Notes: generated by a model from the letters alone, not told the origin. Counted from the stretch's first letter, positions 1-11,111 are shown. The stretch: 64,000 bases of DNA from Bolinopsis microptera (GCF_026151205.1 NC_087080.1:6303096-6367095); one strand, 5' to 3'. A program made the numbers and translations.

Positions 1-204
1 GAGTATGCAGTTTGGTGTCTGTTCTTCAGGTCAGTCCAGAGATTGGGTCACCTTACGATCATCCTCCATAGTGTACTTGTATAGGAATGTACAAGTACAC
101 ACGCAAAGGCTAACTACGCGGTAGCAGCAAACTGAACTTATCGCAATTCACAAAAGATAAGAGAGCTCGATAATTGCAACGTAAGCTACACTGACTACAC
201 ACAT

Positions 205-2462
205 GTATCTCGGCTTCTGAACGTTGTAGGGGCCTCTCTTTTAGCTAACTGCAAAGGCCACATATACATACAAGCTATAAAGCAACATAGGGTTTATAGT
301 GCTTAGTTTTGGAGATATTCATTAAAAACTGTTTTAACTTTCGTGCATCCTAAAATAGTAACACATGTGCTTAATTTTGGTATCCCGGGCTAAAAATGTC
401 TTACAGATACTTTGCTTGCAGCACAGAAAAATGTTCAGCATGAACACATTCAGATAATATTTATGGAGCAACACAATTCAGTTTCAGAAGCTCCTTCCAG
501 CTATCTTATCTTTTCCTCAAATGTATACGTACATCAAACCATCTCTCTGGTTACTTCAAACCACTTCAATCCCCAAATTTATACATGAACATCCTGTATC
601 AATATCATTCTAAATTGGTCGTCCCCGCCGGAGCATTTGGTTCTCCTGGCAGTTTTTTTTCCTGGAATCGCCTAATTGTGTGTAATGATGTAAACATAGT
701 TTTTTACACCAATCACATAACTCAATACAAGAAGTTGTTAACGTCATTGCACACAAAATCAAGCTTGGGAAATTGCACAACATGGCATAACTTAATGAAT
801 AAAAAACGACATCGGGCCAAAATAAATTAACGGTGAACATTGAAATCAACTAAATAAACACCGCAACTTGGAACTTTGTGCGAACACTGTGATACACAGG
901 CCGCACATTATAGTTCCCCTCTCCCATTGCTTGATTAGATCTGTACTGGTCTTCTTGGTCTTCTTGGTTTTCCAGAGCGCAAGGCTAGGAAAACCAAATA
1001 TAATTACGACTAACGTTGGAGTACCTTTTTCGTTCTCGGTGGTGTTGAGATTTACGAAAATAGCTCACGAAGCGCCCGAGAAAACACAGCTGCATTCCTA
1101 AGAATTGGGGCCCGTAGAGTGATCTAATAATGTTTCAAGAGGGCCGGCACTGTGTCACATTCAAACTTCTCGGAGAGATGTATCAGATGATCAACTTACT
1201 TGAAAATTTTGACAGCGAGCGGAAATTACTAAGTTTTCGACCAAATGGTTTTTGATTTTTTATTAGACCAAGCCATTTTGGTCTCCCCCATATTGGTCTT
1301 CGGTGGTCATGATATTGATCAGGGAATTGAACTTCTAACTATCTCGTTATATCTACCACAAATTGGGCTCTCTCCAGTACTGTTTGGCTATTATGGCTAG
1401 TCAACTTCAATCCCACCTCATGAAGTAGAATATACTTCTAGCTACCTTTAATTCTGCTACCTCCATGCCATGCCTATTCTACCCAGCTACCACCAGCACG
1501 TTATAATTCTAGCTCTTTCTAGCAACCTCTGAATGCTACCTCCTGCTCTATACAGGTAGGTACCACCAGTGCTCCAGTGGGCAGATACCACCAATTCCAG
1601 CTCTTTTCACGTACTTCGGCTACATCTATTTAGCTACTACTGCAAGGCCCCTTGGCCCCTCCAACATCTGCTCTTTCTAGCAAACTTAACTTAAGCTACC
1701 TCTTGCCTTTTATAACACCAGCAGCAAAAATTTCCGGCTACCTCAGCCGCATTCAACAATTTCCAGCTCATTGAGGAAGAGGGAACCTGCTATTTCTAGC
1801 AACCTCTGAATGCTACTTATGAGCCTATATCCAGATAGCACAGCACAAGCACCCTCAAATTCTAGCTGGAGCCTGGAGGTAGCCTGAATTAGGTAAAAAC
1901 AGATAGAATTTGAGAGTGATCATCCAACTGAATAAGGATGGATGTAGCCCGAAGTAGTTAGAAGAAGCTACAGTTTTTGGGTACCGTTTGCTAGTGTTAG
2001 CTGGATAGAGCAGAAAGTAGTCTGAGGTTGCTGGATAGTGCTAGAATTTGCAGGTGCTGGTGATCAGAAAGATGGTTAGATGTATACATTTGGGGATTGA
2101 AGTGGTTTGAAGTAACCAGAGAGATGGTTTGATGTATACATTTGAGGATAAGATAAGATAGCTGGAAGGAGCTTCTGAAACTGAATTGTGTTGCTCCATA
2201 AATATATCTGAATGTGTTCATGCTGAACATTTTGCTGTGCTGCAAGCAAAGTATCTGTAAGACTTTTTTAGCCCGGGATACCAAAATTAAGCACATGTGT
2301 TACTATTTTAGGATGCACGAAAGTTAAAACAGTTTTTAATGAATATCTCCAAAACTAAGCACTATAAACCCTATGTTGCTTTATAGCTTGTATGTAAATG
2401 TGGCCTTTGCAGTTAGCTAAAAGAGAGGCCCCTACAAGTACAACGTTCAGAAGCCGAGATAC
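205..2462. repeat. Foldback element with ~380-bp inverted arms
   Basis: The arm at 205-586 is an imperfect reverse complement of 2081-2462, with small indels. Bases 1-20 also match 2598-2617 in reverse, so the structure probably extends past the left edge of the window, with 21-204 being unmatched sequence in the left arm. The interior (587-2080) has no convincing gene. Its 1380-2075 part is made of degenerate copies of a motif around GCTACCTC and its complement, for example the repeated string CTAGCAACCTCTGAATGCTA at about 1518 and 1796. Short ORFs here do not resemble proteins. This looks like a non-autonomous foldback or MITE-type element; no target duplication was identified. Confidence 0.7.
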
Positions 2463-3355
2463 AAAACTCATATATTTGCGCCTGAGGGTAATTTAGAAAT
2501 TTCCACCCTAGGGTTGGAACTACTGATAGAAATTGCGTACCTTATCAATTCTGTTCCAGAATGACCTTACAAAAGACCTGGTTTCTAGAAAAGTTGTAGA
2601 CACCAAACTGCATACTCGATTTCAATTAGCTTCTAGAGTAGATTTTTTTCACTCTCGCCCCGGTGAAAATCAGTTTTTCTGGATTTTTCCAAAAGTAAGC
2701 ATTTTGGGCCTTTATGACCTTTATAGTGTCAATATAAACATGTGCATTGCAGTCAATTTAGGCCAAAGTTTGAGTCTCTAAGACCTTCAGAAGCTGAGGT
2801 ACAGATTTCCCATATATGCGCCTAATGTGAAATATGGGCGTGGTCCCCACAGGGTTGTGACTAGCGACACAACATGTGCCGTTCGGTGATTTGAGTTACC
2901 AATGACCTATTCAACCCGATTCAGTATCAAAAAACTCTATACATCGAAGTGCACACTCAACTCCTCCCTGCTACTAGAGTATACGCCCTATATTCCTCAT
3001 TTTGAAAATGCCTAGAGCATATTCCTCTTGTTCATACAGTGAATTTTGACTTTTGACTTTTGAATCGTTTAATCCGTTTAATTCAGTGATATACTACACC
3101 TTCGGCAACCGGACTAATTTAGTATTTACATCTACATAAGATTAACAAATTACCGGGTGTTACTGTACATTTTTTTACTAAAACCCAAAAAAGAACTAGA
3201 ATCGACCATTGCCTCGTTGAGTGTCTTGTTATTTTTTTAAGTAAGATAATATGATATAGAACTTGGTGACTTGGTGACTTCATAACTTGTACATAAATGT
3301 GGCCTTTGCAGCCATTTTAAACTACAAATCAATGATCAAGTACCTTCGAAACTCA
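2463..3355. repeat. Diverged repeat copies flanking the foldback element
   Basis: No gene is visible. The stretches around 2715-2860 and 3285-3310 are diverged copies of the outer arm of the foldback element, sharing strings such as AAATGTGGCCTTTGCAG and TTCAGAAGC..GAG. Bases 2999-3155 are a near copy of 11112-11258, so this is an interspersed repeat of about 150 bp. Confidence 0.55.
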
Positions 3356-4039
3356 GCCACTACTACACTACTACACTACTACACTACTACACTTCTACAC
3401 TACTACACTACTACACTACTACACTACTACACTACTACACTACTACACTACTACACTACTACACTACTACACTACTACACTACTACACTACTACACTACT
3501 ACACTACTACACTACTACACTACTACACTACTACACTACTACACTACTACACTACTACACTACTACACTACTACACTACTACACTCTGATACTGAAAACC
3601 ATTCAAATGAATAAATAAATAGATCAATATACTAAAAGCATTGTTTTTCATCCACCATACTCAACAGAATATCGCACCCAATTGTGCGATACCATTGAAA
3701 CGAGGTTATATCCCCCTACTACACTACTACACTACTACACTACTACACTACTACACTACTACACTACTACACTACTACACTACTACACTACTACACTACT
3801 ACACTACTACACTACTACACTACTACACTACTACACTACTACACTACTACACTACTACACTACTACACTACTACACTACTACACTACTACACTACTACAC
3901 TACTACACTACTACACTACTACACTACTACACTACTACACTACTACACTACTACACTACTACACTACTACACTACTACACTACTACACTACTACACTACT
4001 ACACTACTACACACTACTACACTACTACACTACTACACT
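3356..4039. repeat. Duplicated (CTACACTA)n octanucleotide satellite
   Basis: Two arrays of a perfect 8-bp unit, CTACACTA, lie at about 3356-3585 and 3715-4039. Each is followed by the same roughly 130-bp unique sequence (3586-3715 and 4040-4170), so array plus flank has been duplicated in tandem. Because 8 is not a multiple of 3, the arrays are open in several frames and give spurious TTLLHYYT-repeat ORFs. Confidence 0.95.
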
Positions 4040-4170
4040 CTGATACTGAAAACCATTCAAATGAATAAATAAATAGATCAATATACTAAAAGCATTGTTT
4101 TTCATCCACCATACTCAACAGAATATCGCACCCAATTGTGCGATACCATTGAAACGAGGTTATATCCCCC

Positions 4171-4600
4171 TTACAAAACAGTTTGTACCCATCACTATCA
4201 GTTTAATTCCGCCACTGGCCCTTTTGAATAGGATGCTTTAATGTACGTGTTTACTGTTTAGGCGGTTGCTCTTAAACTGTCTTGGAGCCCTAACTATACT
4301 TTGGGCTCGCTATTTCCGCGATGTAATCAAATTTTACGACTTTTAAGAGACAATTTTAAACCGCAAGCTGTTGCACTTAGGGAAATCTACCGTACCGAAG
4401 TATTGATTAACGAGGCAGTTTTGAGGGGAAATACAAAAAAACCTTTTTTGCCGGGATTTGTGACTTGACTTTATATTATGAAAATATAGATAGAAACAAT
4501 AAGATTTGATACAATGAAAAATTCTTTTGAGAGTACGCACTTTCGAAAAAAAATTTTCTTTTTGGAAAGTTTTTTAAATTTGATAAAATCTGTCACTGAA
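4171..4600. other. Non-coding stretch
   Basis: AT-rich sequence between the satellite and the LINE tail. Only short, unconvincing ORFs are present, and no feature could be supported. Confidence 0.5.
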
Positions 4601-4603
4601 ATA

Positions 4604-5285
4604 ATTAGTAGTAGTAGTAGTAAATCTTTCAAAGTACGAAATATCTCTTTAAAAGAGCATCCTAGGCACCTTATAGATATCAAAACGCATAAAAAAGAAA
4701 ACAAAAACATCAACCATCTTCTAACTTCTTCCACTCCTCCCTATCTAAAGCTAAAAATCTAAGGTCTTCGAAATCAGTCAAATTCTTAAGTCTAATATCA
4801 AGATTTCTACTAGTCAAGTCTTTTCTAATAACATCTAATAAGTTTAAACATGGTCTACCCCGTCTCCCTTCCATGAAAATATCAGAATTTATAGCAAATA
4901 ACATAGAGGTGTATGCTGGTGAGTCTTCCTGTCCTCTTAAGATATGTCCTAACATTCTCCATCGAAACTTAGAGACTCTCACAGACAAGGGAGTGACATA
5001 ACAACGAGCATAGAGTGCCTCATTAGAAATAACCCCAGTAGGCCATCTGATGTTGAGGATTCTTCGGAGGTGTTTGCGATGAGCAATATCAAGTTCATTC
5101 AACGAAGCTAGTGGTGCAGCCCAGGAGTTGCAGTTGTAGAGTAGAATAGAGACTACTTGTGCCTCGTAGATTTTGATCTTCCTTTGGACTGAAATCTTGC
5201 TCTTCATCCAAACTTTCTGAAATTTACTAAAGGCAACATTACCAAGGAATATTCGATTCTTGATATCCTTAACAGTGCACATCAA
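4604..5285 (-). mobile_element. 5'-truncated LINE: C-terminal end of reverse transcriptase
   Basis: The frame on the minus strand (5285 to 4710, 191 codons) matches the region downstream of the polymerase core in RTE/Jockey-type LINEs. It has an LLYNCNSWA motif, an HRKHLRRILNIRWP segment, a RMLGHILRG segment, a GRRGRP motif and a closing DREEWKKLEDG. No FADD catalytic core, endonuclease or upstream RT blocks remain, so it is a 5'-truncated dead copy. The 3' end runs into a short (ACT)n tract (complement of 4606-4621), as expected of a LINE tail. Clade is uncertain. Confidence 0.85.
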
Positions 5286-5584
5286 CGATCCTAAATAAAC
5301 ATCAACTGAAATAATTAATCTAATTAATTTTTAATATAGATCAGTCTACATTTCTACTTTTATTATGAATCAAAATCGTCATTAATGTCGATATATTTTT
5401 TTTCAAATATCGTAAAAGCAAGATTCAGGGCATATCAGGGCTCCAAAATCAAGAATTTGGCTAAAGATAAAACATACTATAGATTGTGGAAATTAATTCA
5501 TTTTTGAACGATAATTTGTATTTAAAGATGTGAGTATCAGTTGGCACGCTGGGTATCCAAGAGAAATTGTTTTCTAGGGGCGCA
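5286..5584. other. Non-coding stretch downstream of PLAC8 gene
   Basis: AT-rich; probably includes the 3' untranslated region of the minus-strand PLAC8 gene. No further feature is supported. Confidence 0.4.
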
Positions 5585-5637
5585 CTAATACCGATGAGGA
5601 ACTCCGGGAGCATACTGTTGAGGAGCGTACTGTTGAC

Positions 5638-6102
5638 TCAGTTACGAGCATAGGACTGCGGAACTGCAGTTATCGGGTTCTGCTGTTGTTGCTCTACAAC
5701 AACTTGAGTTGTAGAAGGCAGACTTTCTTTCAACTGCTGTCGTTCCTGATGTAGAGCACAAGGAGTGCACAACCAAACGACCAAGCAGTCTAAATAACGG
5801 TCACCCTGGATCCCATAGTCTCTTCTGATTTTGGGTCTAAGGGAAAGACCCCATGCACACTTCGCAGCTTGTTGGCAGAAAATAAAGCCCAAGCAGCCCC
5901 AAAAAGCACCACCACGTCCGTCGCACCAATAACCAGGGTAGCAAGAGTCCCGCGCGTTTAAACCAAAGTATACACAGGGACAACACCAAACTAGTAGACA
6001 TTCTCCGATATCGTCTGTGCATCCAAACAGACCATGACTCCATTCGTTTTTCCTTAGAGTACCATCTTCTACTGATACAAGAAGCGGCACCTTGTCGTCC
6101 AT
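5638..6102 (-). CDS. PLAC8-domain cysteine-rich protein
   Basis: A 154-residue protein of the PLAC8 family (PLAC8, cornifelin, plant FW2.2/CNR). These are small cysteine-rich proteins, often membrane associated, linked to cell-size control and ion transport; the molecular role of this one is unknown. The domain spans about residues 21-125. It opens with WSHGLFGCTDD, followed by the ECLLVWCCPC block (C35, C40, C41, C43), and has a second DCLVVWLCTPCALHQERQQL block at 105-124 that is typical of the family. The ATG at 6102 is the first in frame and leaves a family-like N-terminus. The tail is Q-rich. Immediately after the stop, the -1 frame (5638-5585) reads QQYAPQQYAPG and ends at its own stop, which hints at a longer ancestral tail. 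The coding part is a single exon; a 5' UTR intron cannot be excluded. Confidence 0.9.
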   Translation of the reverse strand: MDDKVPLLVSVEDGTLRKNEWSHGLFGCTDDIGECLLVWCCPCVYFGLNARDSCYPGYWCDGRGGAFWGCLGFIFCQQAAKCAWGLSLRPKIRRDYGIQGDRYLDCLVVWLCTPCALHQERQQLKESLPSTTQVVVEQQQQNPITAVPQSYARN

Positions 6103-6631
6103 CAGTATATCTCTAGCAGAAAGTGTTAGAAAGTTTGTGACAACATAAACCGAATACTGGTATTAGATACAAAAAGCTGTAACAAACAGATATTATGAGG
6201 TAGAACTGTCAGAAGATTGTTTACCGGAATTTAAGAGGATTAGCGTAATTTTAAACTCTCTTAACTAAGGCACCACTAGCCTATTGTTTTCACGTTTGTG
6301 GTCAAGGAAGAAATTGAATCATGGTTAATGCAACAACTGTCAGCATTAAAAGTTACAACCTGGGATTATGAGAATGTCAAAACTATGTGACTGCAGCTTA
6401 GCCTCATTTTTGACCTCACTGAAGTGATTAGGTAAAGAGGTTCAATCAGTCAATTGTTTGGAGGGCAAGATGTAACTAACTATGTAAACTGCACTACGAC
6501 CATAATACATATAATATAACATACAAATAAAACGGCGAGTTAACTGGCATGAAGCTCCCCTCCAGGGTAGAACAATCTTCCAACTGGAGAAATCCATACA
6601 AAAACCATAATATAATGTAACATACACACAC
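6103..6631. other. PLAC8 upstream region
   Basis: Putative promoter and 5' UTR side of the minus-strand PLAC8 gene. No clear TATA box or other site could be fixed, and no coding potential was recognised. Confidence 0.4.
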
Positions 6632-7430
6632 CACGTGGAATAACCTGATCTATCAACTAAGTCCGGAACTGTTAAAGTTTCATGTCAATGCTATCCATGA
6701 CACTGCGTCAACACCTAGCAACCTAAAGCTTTGGATCAAAGCCGTTTCAGGAAACTGTAAACTCTGCAGCAAACAAGTGACACTCAATCATATCCTCACG
6801 TTCTGCAAGGTTGCACTAAGACAGGGACGTTTCAACTGGCGCCATGATAAGGTCCTACGTGAAATCATGAAGACTGTTTCATCACAGATTGACGAGTTTA
6901 ATCCCGACATCGCCAAGGAATCGAAGAGGGCACCGTCGGTCTTTCACAAGGCAGGCAATAAGCGCGAGAAGGTTACCCTAGCTGACCCAACTCATCATAA
7001 GACACAAAGATATTTCTTATCATATGCCAATACGAGTGGAAGATAATTATACATATTTGATGAGGATGAGAGACAGAGGAACTTCCCGCAGCACATTGCA
7101 GCTACACCACTAAGACCTGATGTAGTGATCTATTCAGATAAAGCAAAGAAGGTTAAATATCTAATGGAGCTGACTTGTGGAAATGAGCAGAACTTTGCTG
7201 ATCAAGAGAAGCGAAAGATGAAGAGATATCAGCAGCTGACAGAAGAGATAGAAGCCAACGGATGGGCTTGCAAGCTCCAGCCAGTAGAAGTGGGAGCTCG
7301 AGGCATTTACAACTATAGCCTCCCAACCTTTATGAACCACCTGAACGTAAAGAATAAAGAGAAGAAGAAGGCCTGCATGAAGATCGCCGAGATCAGCCTG
7401 AGGGCATCGTATACATATGACCACATACTC
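6632..7430 (+). pseudogene. LINE C-terminal fragment with zinc knuckle and restriction-like endonuclease
   Basis: This is a degenerate tail of an RLE-type LINE (the class that includes R2, R4, NeSL and Hero). The first open piece (about 6632-7046) carries a C-x2-C-x7-H-x4-C knuckle (CKLCSKQVTLNHILTFC) followed by a WRHDKVL motif. After a frameshift near 7046-7065 the frame continues with the RPDVVIY and MELT blocks of the PD-(D/E)XK-like nuclease, a KRYQQLTEEIE helix and the VEVGARG block. No ATG-led intact ORF exists. It runs without a stop into the RT of another LINE at about 7430, producing a fused 723-codon frame that is not a real protein. It is inactive because of truncation and the frameshift. 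Confidence 0.8.
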
Positions 7431-9296
7431 ACACTCAACACCATTACGTCTAAATACAAAAAGCTCAAGGTTCCCGTCTATGCTGTTTTTGTGGACTTCC
7501 GGAAGGCCTTCGACTCTGTTTGCCGTGAAGCTCTTTTCTTAAAATTAGCTAAACTAGGTATCACTGGCAAAACATTTAATGTTCTTAAACATATGTATAA
7601 AAATTCCACTGGCCAGATAAAACTATCTGGATTTGTCAGCGAAAAATTTGATATCAATAAAGGAACTGAACAGGGTCATCCACTTTCCCCTGATCTATTT
7701 AAGATATACATCAGAGATCTTTCCCCTCGACTAGAATATGATAACTGTCCGAAACTAATGAACCAACTTATCAGTCACTTACTATGGGCAGATGATCTGA
7801 TACTCTTGGCACTGGACCCCAAAACCCTCCAAAAGCAACTCGATGCTTTGAACAATTTCTGCTTGGAATGGGGCGTCGAAATTAATGCAGATAAAACTAA
7901 ACTCATGAAATTTAATGCCCGTTTTGATACTTATCAGCCAGTTCCCCTCAAAATTGGTGATCACTTGTTAGATGAAGTCGAGTCATACTGCTATCTAGGA
8001 ATCGAAATACACAAATCCGGCACATTCACAAATGCCCGAACTGAGCTCAAAAAGAAAGCCATGCGTGCACTTTATGCCATGAAAAGCTCAGTAAACAAAT
8101 CCAAATTATCATTCCGCTCTCTAACAACACTCTTTGATGGTCTTATTAAACCTATCGTTCTTTACGGAGCGCCTATTTACACACCTAACATGGCTATCAT
8201 AAAACACATAACAAAACAAGTCGATCTCAATATGGATGCCGACACAAAAACAAAATTTCAAACTAGTATCCTCAAGAAAATTAGCCTTCTGAACAGCGAA
8301 AAAGTTCACCTTCACTTTCTTAAATGGTCACTGGGGGTAAATCGTAAAGCCAGCAACGCAGGCGTCTGGGGTGAGTCAGGCCGCTACCCATTAATCTATG
8401 AATGTATTAACCTCACTCTCAAATATAGCCAACGTTTGAAAAATCTCAAAGATAACTCCCTTGTCTCCTTAGCTTTCAAAGAACAGATGAACATGAAATT
8501 GGACTGGTACAGGGGTTTGGAGCCTGTCCTCGCGCTAGACCCATGTTTCTCTACCGATCATGTCACAGCCTACCGCACACTCAAAAACAATCACTCCAAG
8601 TTACTTTTCGAAAGAAACCCGAGTATCGCAAAACCACCAAAAGAGGACTTTCTTATTCACAACGGTTTCAAGAAACGAATTCCTCCTCAATCAACACAAC
8701 CCATCGGGAGTAAAATATTCACACCACACGTCATTACTAAAACTTTGAAATGTAACTTTAGAGAATATTGGGGGTCCTGTATCAACACTTCTCGGAAATT
8801 AGAATTCTATCGTGACCTAAAATCCAAATTTAACAAAGAGTACTACCTAGATAGTGTCATTAAATATGCAGACCGTGCTAATATCACAAGACTGCGGATC
8901 AGTGCACATCGACTCGAAATTGAACTTGGCCGATATAATCAAACTCCACGTGACGAGCGAATATGCTCCTGGTGCAATATAGTCTTAGGTTCTGGTATTA
9001 TTGAGAATGAAGACCACTTCCTTAACCATTGTGATCTTAACGCTGCATCGAGGCGAAAAGTCCTAGACAAGATCCAGTCACTCATATCAAATCCAATCAA
9101 ACCGTCTGCGACATCTTATTCTGTTCACAATGTCATCCCTGGAGCAAACGTCCTCAAATTCATCAGCAACAACAGTGAAATCATTGAACTTATCACGAAC
9201 GAAAGTCAAGTCCACCTCACGAGAGTCGTTGCTAGGTTTGCCACTACGTGTTTTAACAACCGCAAGAAATTTGTTGACTCTCTGGCCAGTACATGA
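7431..9296 (+). CDS. Non-LTR reverse transcriptase, 5'-truncated
   Basis: This is the reverse transcriptase part of a LINE without its endonuclease domain. Visible RT blocks are VFVDFRKAFDSV (palm block A), GTEQGHPLSPDLF (block B), LLWADDLILL (catalytic block C; the usual F/Y-A-D-D is W-A-D-D), GVEINADKTKLM (block D) and ESYCYLGIEI. Near the C-terminus is a C-x2-C..H..C cluster (CSWCN..EDHFLNHC) preceded by RLRISAHRLEIELGRY, a common LINE terminal domain. The frame is open to the TGA at 9294. The upstream end fuses with an unrelated LINE fragment. The element ends around 9533-9570 in about four copies of a 9-bp unit TTGTATTCC, typical of a LINE 3' tail. Clade is not certain. Confidence 0.85.
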   Translation, partial: TLNTITSKYKKLKVPVYAVFVDFRKAFDSVCREALFLKLAKLGITGKTFNVLKHMYKNSTGQIKLSGFVSEKFDINKGTEQGHPLSPDLFKIYIRDLSPRLEYDNCPKLMNQLISHLLWADDLILLALDPKTLQKQLDALNNFCLEWGVEINADKTKLMKFNARFDTYQPVPLKIGDHLLDEVESYCYLGIEIHKSGTFTNARTELKKKAMRALYAMKSSVNKSKLSFRSLTTLFDGLIKPIVLYGAPIYTPNMAIIKHITKQVDLNMDADTKTKFQTSILKKISLLNSEKVHLHFLKWSLGVNRKASNAGVWGESGRYPLIYECINLTLKYSQRLKNLKDNSLVSLAFKEQMNMKLDWYRGLEPVLALDPCFSTDHVTAYRTLKNNHSKLLFERNPSIAKPPKEDFLIHNGFKKRIPPQSTQPIGSKIFTPHVITKTLKCNFREYWGSCINTSRKLEFYRDLKSKFNKEYYLDSVIKYADRANITRLRISAHRLEIELGRYNQTPRDERICSWCNIVLGSGIIENEDHFLNHCDLNAASRRKVLDKIQSLISNPIKPSATSYSVHNVIPGANVLKFISNNSEIIELITNESQVHLTRVVARFATTCFNNRKKFVDSLAST

Positions 9297-9532
9297 ACAG
9301 TGAACACTGAAAATCACTGTACCCGCTTTTGTTTCTTTTCGCGCAACGACGAGTGCAAACTGCAAAGTGACCTGGCTCAAGCATTACAGCATTACCAAGG
9401 CGACTGAAAACAAAATATTTTATGTCAAATCTTTATTTTTCACTTTAGTTAAGTTATATTAATATAATAAATTCAAATCTTATGATATTGTTATTATCTT
9501 AACAGTTACTATTGTAGCTCAAGATTTTAAAT

Positions 9533-9570
9533 TTGTATTCCTTGTATTCCTTGTATTCCTTGTATTCCTA
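9533..9570 (+). repeat. (TTGTATTCC)n LINE 3' tail
   Basis: About four tandem copies of TTGTATTCC close the 3' region of the preceding plus-strand LINE. Confidence 0.8.
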
Positions 9571-9649
9571 TACCATCTATTTGACCAGAAACACTACCAT
9601 ATGGACAGATGATTGGGAGTTAGTCCCAATATATATATAATATATACAA

Positions 9650-10952
9650 AACCGTTCGGTTCTTTTGCGATAGTCAAAACGCGACAACTGGATAACGCTG
9701 GCCAGCGCAAAATATATATGTTCGATAATTGTCGCTATCCAGCGCTAGTTGTCGCCATCCAGCGCTAGTTGTCGCCATCCAGCGCTAGTTGTCGCTATTC
9801 AGCGCTAGTTGTCGCTGGCTATGCGACACTGTCGCACGCGATAGTTTGCGATGGCCAGCGCAACTGGCCATCGCAGAAAACAGTTCGATAACTAGCGCTG
9901 GATAGCGACAACTAGCGCTGGCCAGCGCTGGCCAGCGCTAAGCGATAGCCAGCGCTGGCCATCGATATCCAGCGCAAAATTTTTGCGCTATTACTCGTCA
10001 GCTAGCGCTGGCCAGCGCTAACCAGCGCTAGCCAGCGCTAACCAGCGCTAACCAGCGCTAGCCAGCGCTGGCCAGCGTTAGCTGACGAGTAATTTCAGTA
10101 ATATCGCAACTATATTGCGCTGGCTGACGAGTAATACTAATATCGAGCGTGCTAAATCACTCTACAGTCGATCTTCGAGATTGTTCTAAAAGGGCCCACG
10201 ATGGTTGTATCCAACTTAAAACTTCAATCGATGTATTTTTGGACGCTAATTCCGAATCAACCCCCATGGGCCACGTGACATAGGGTTAATATGCTCTCCT
10301 GACGAAATATTGGCGAAAAACTGTACATGTATCGATCACGTGATATGACCGTATAAGGAAGTTAGTCTAATTTCTCGTTATTGTTAATGTTAGGGTTTCA
10401 GCATATGTTTTTATTAAGGATTGGGTTAGGGTTAGGGTTGGGATCAAATTAGAGGGTTAGGGTGGATGGCGACAACTAGCGGTGGATGGCGACAACTAGC
10501 GCTGGATAGCGACAATTATCGAACATATATATTTTGCGCTGGCCAGCGTTATCCAGCGCTGGATAGCGACAACTAGCGCTGGATGGCGACAACTAGCGCT
10601 ATCCAGCGCTAGTTGTCGCTATCCAGCGCTAGTTGTCGCTGGCTATGCGGCACTGTCGCACGCGATAGTTTGCGATGGCCAGTTGCGCTGGCCATCGCAA
10701 ACTATCGCGTGCGACAGTGTCGCATAGCCAGCGACAACTAGCGCTGAATAGCGACAACTAGCGCTGGATGGCGACAACTAGCGCTGGATGGCGACAACTA
10801 GCGCTGGATAGCGACAATTATCGAACATATATATTTTGCGCTGGCCAGCGTTATCCAGCGCTGGATAGCGACAACTAGCGCTGGATAGCGCTAGTTGTCG
10901 CCATCCAGCGCTAGTTGTCGCGTTTTGACTATCGCAAAAGAACCAACCGTTC
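9650..10952. mobile_element. Non-autonomous TIR transposon with 8-bp target duplication and palindromic repeats
   Basis: The element is 9658-10944. Its termini are a perfect 32-bp inverted repeat starting GGTTCTTTTGCGATAGTCAA. It is flanked by the identical octamer AACCGTTC at 9650-9657 and 10945-10952, so the target site duplication is 8 bp, as in hAT and a few other superfamilies. Inside each end are arrays of short palindromic and inverted units (GCGCTGGCCAGCGCTA, AGCGCTAGTTGTCGC, AGCGCTGGATAGCGACAACT) at about 9690-10140 and 10470-10930. The centre (10140-10470) is unique sequence with a short TTAGGG-like patch at about 10425-10465. No ORF is present, so movement would need a transposase supplied from elsewhere. 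Confidence 0.85.
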
Positions 10953-11111
10953 TTATTGATTATTGAACGGTGTTAGATAGATAAGAAAGAGAAAAAGGGA
11001 TGCAATGAAAGGTTCCGGGTTTATCTGTGATATTAGTTACTCAATGTTATATTTCGATGAATTGAAATTCGATCCAACGTTGCATCAAAAGAGGAACACA
11101 ATATATACGGC

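Noticed and set aside
3287-4072. ORFs of TTLLHYYT repeats
   Set aside because: They are the 8-bp satellite translated; all frames are open because of the repeat, with no gene context.
10420-10470. Telomere end
   Set aside because: Only a few TTAGGG-like units inside a transposon; not a chromosome end.
9690-10930. CRISPR-like array
   Set aside because: Repeats are short, palindromic, variable and without spacers of even length; the host is eukaryotic and the region lies within a TIR element.
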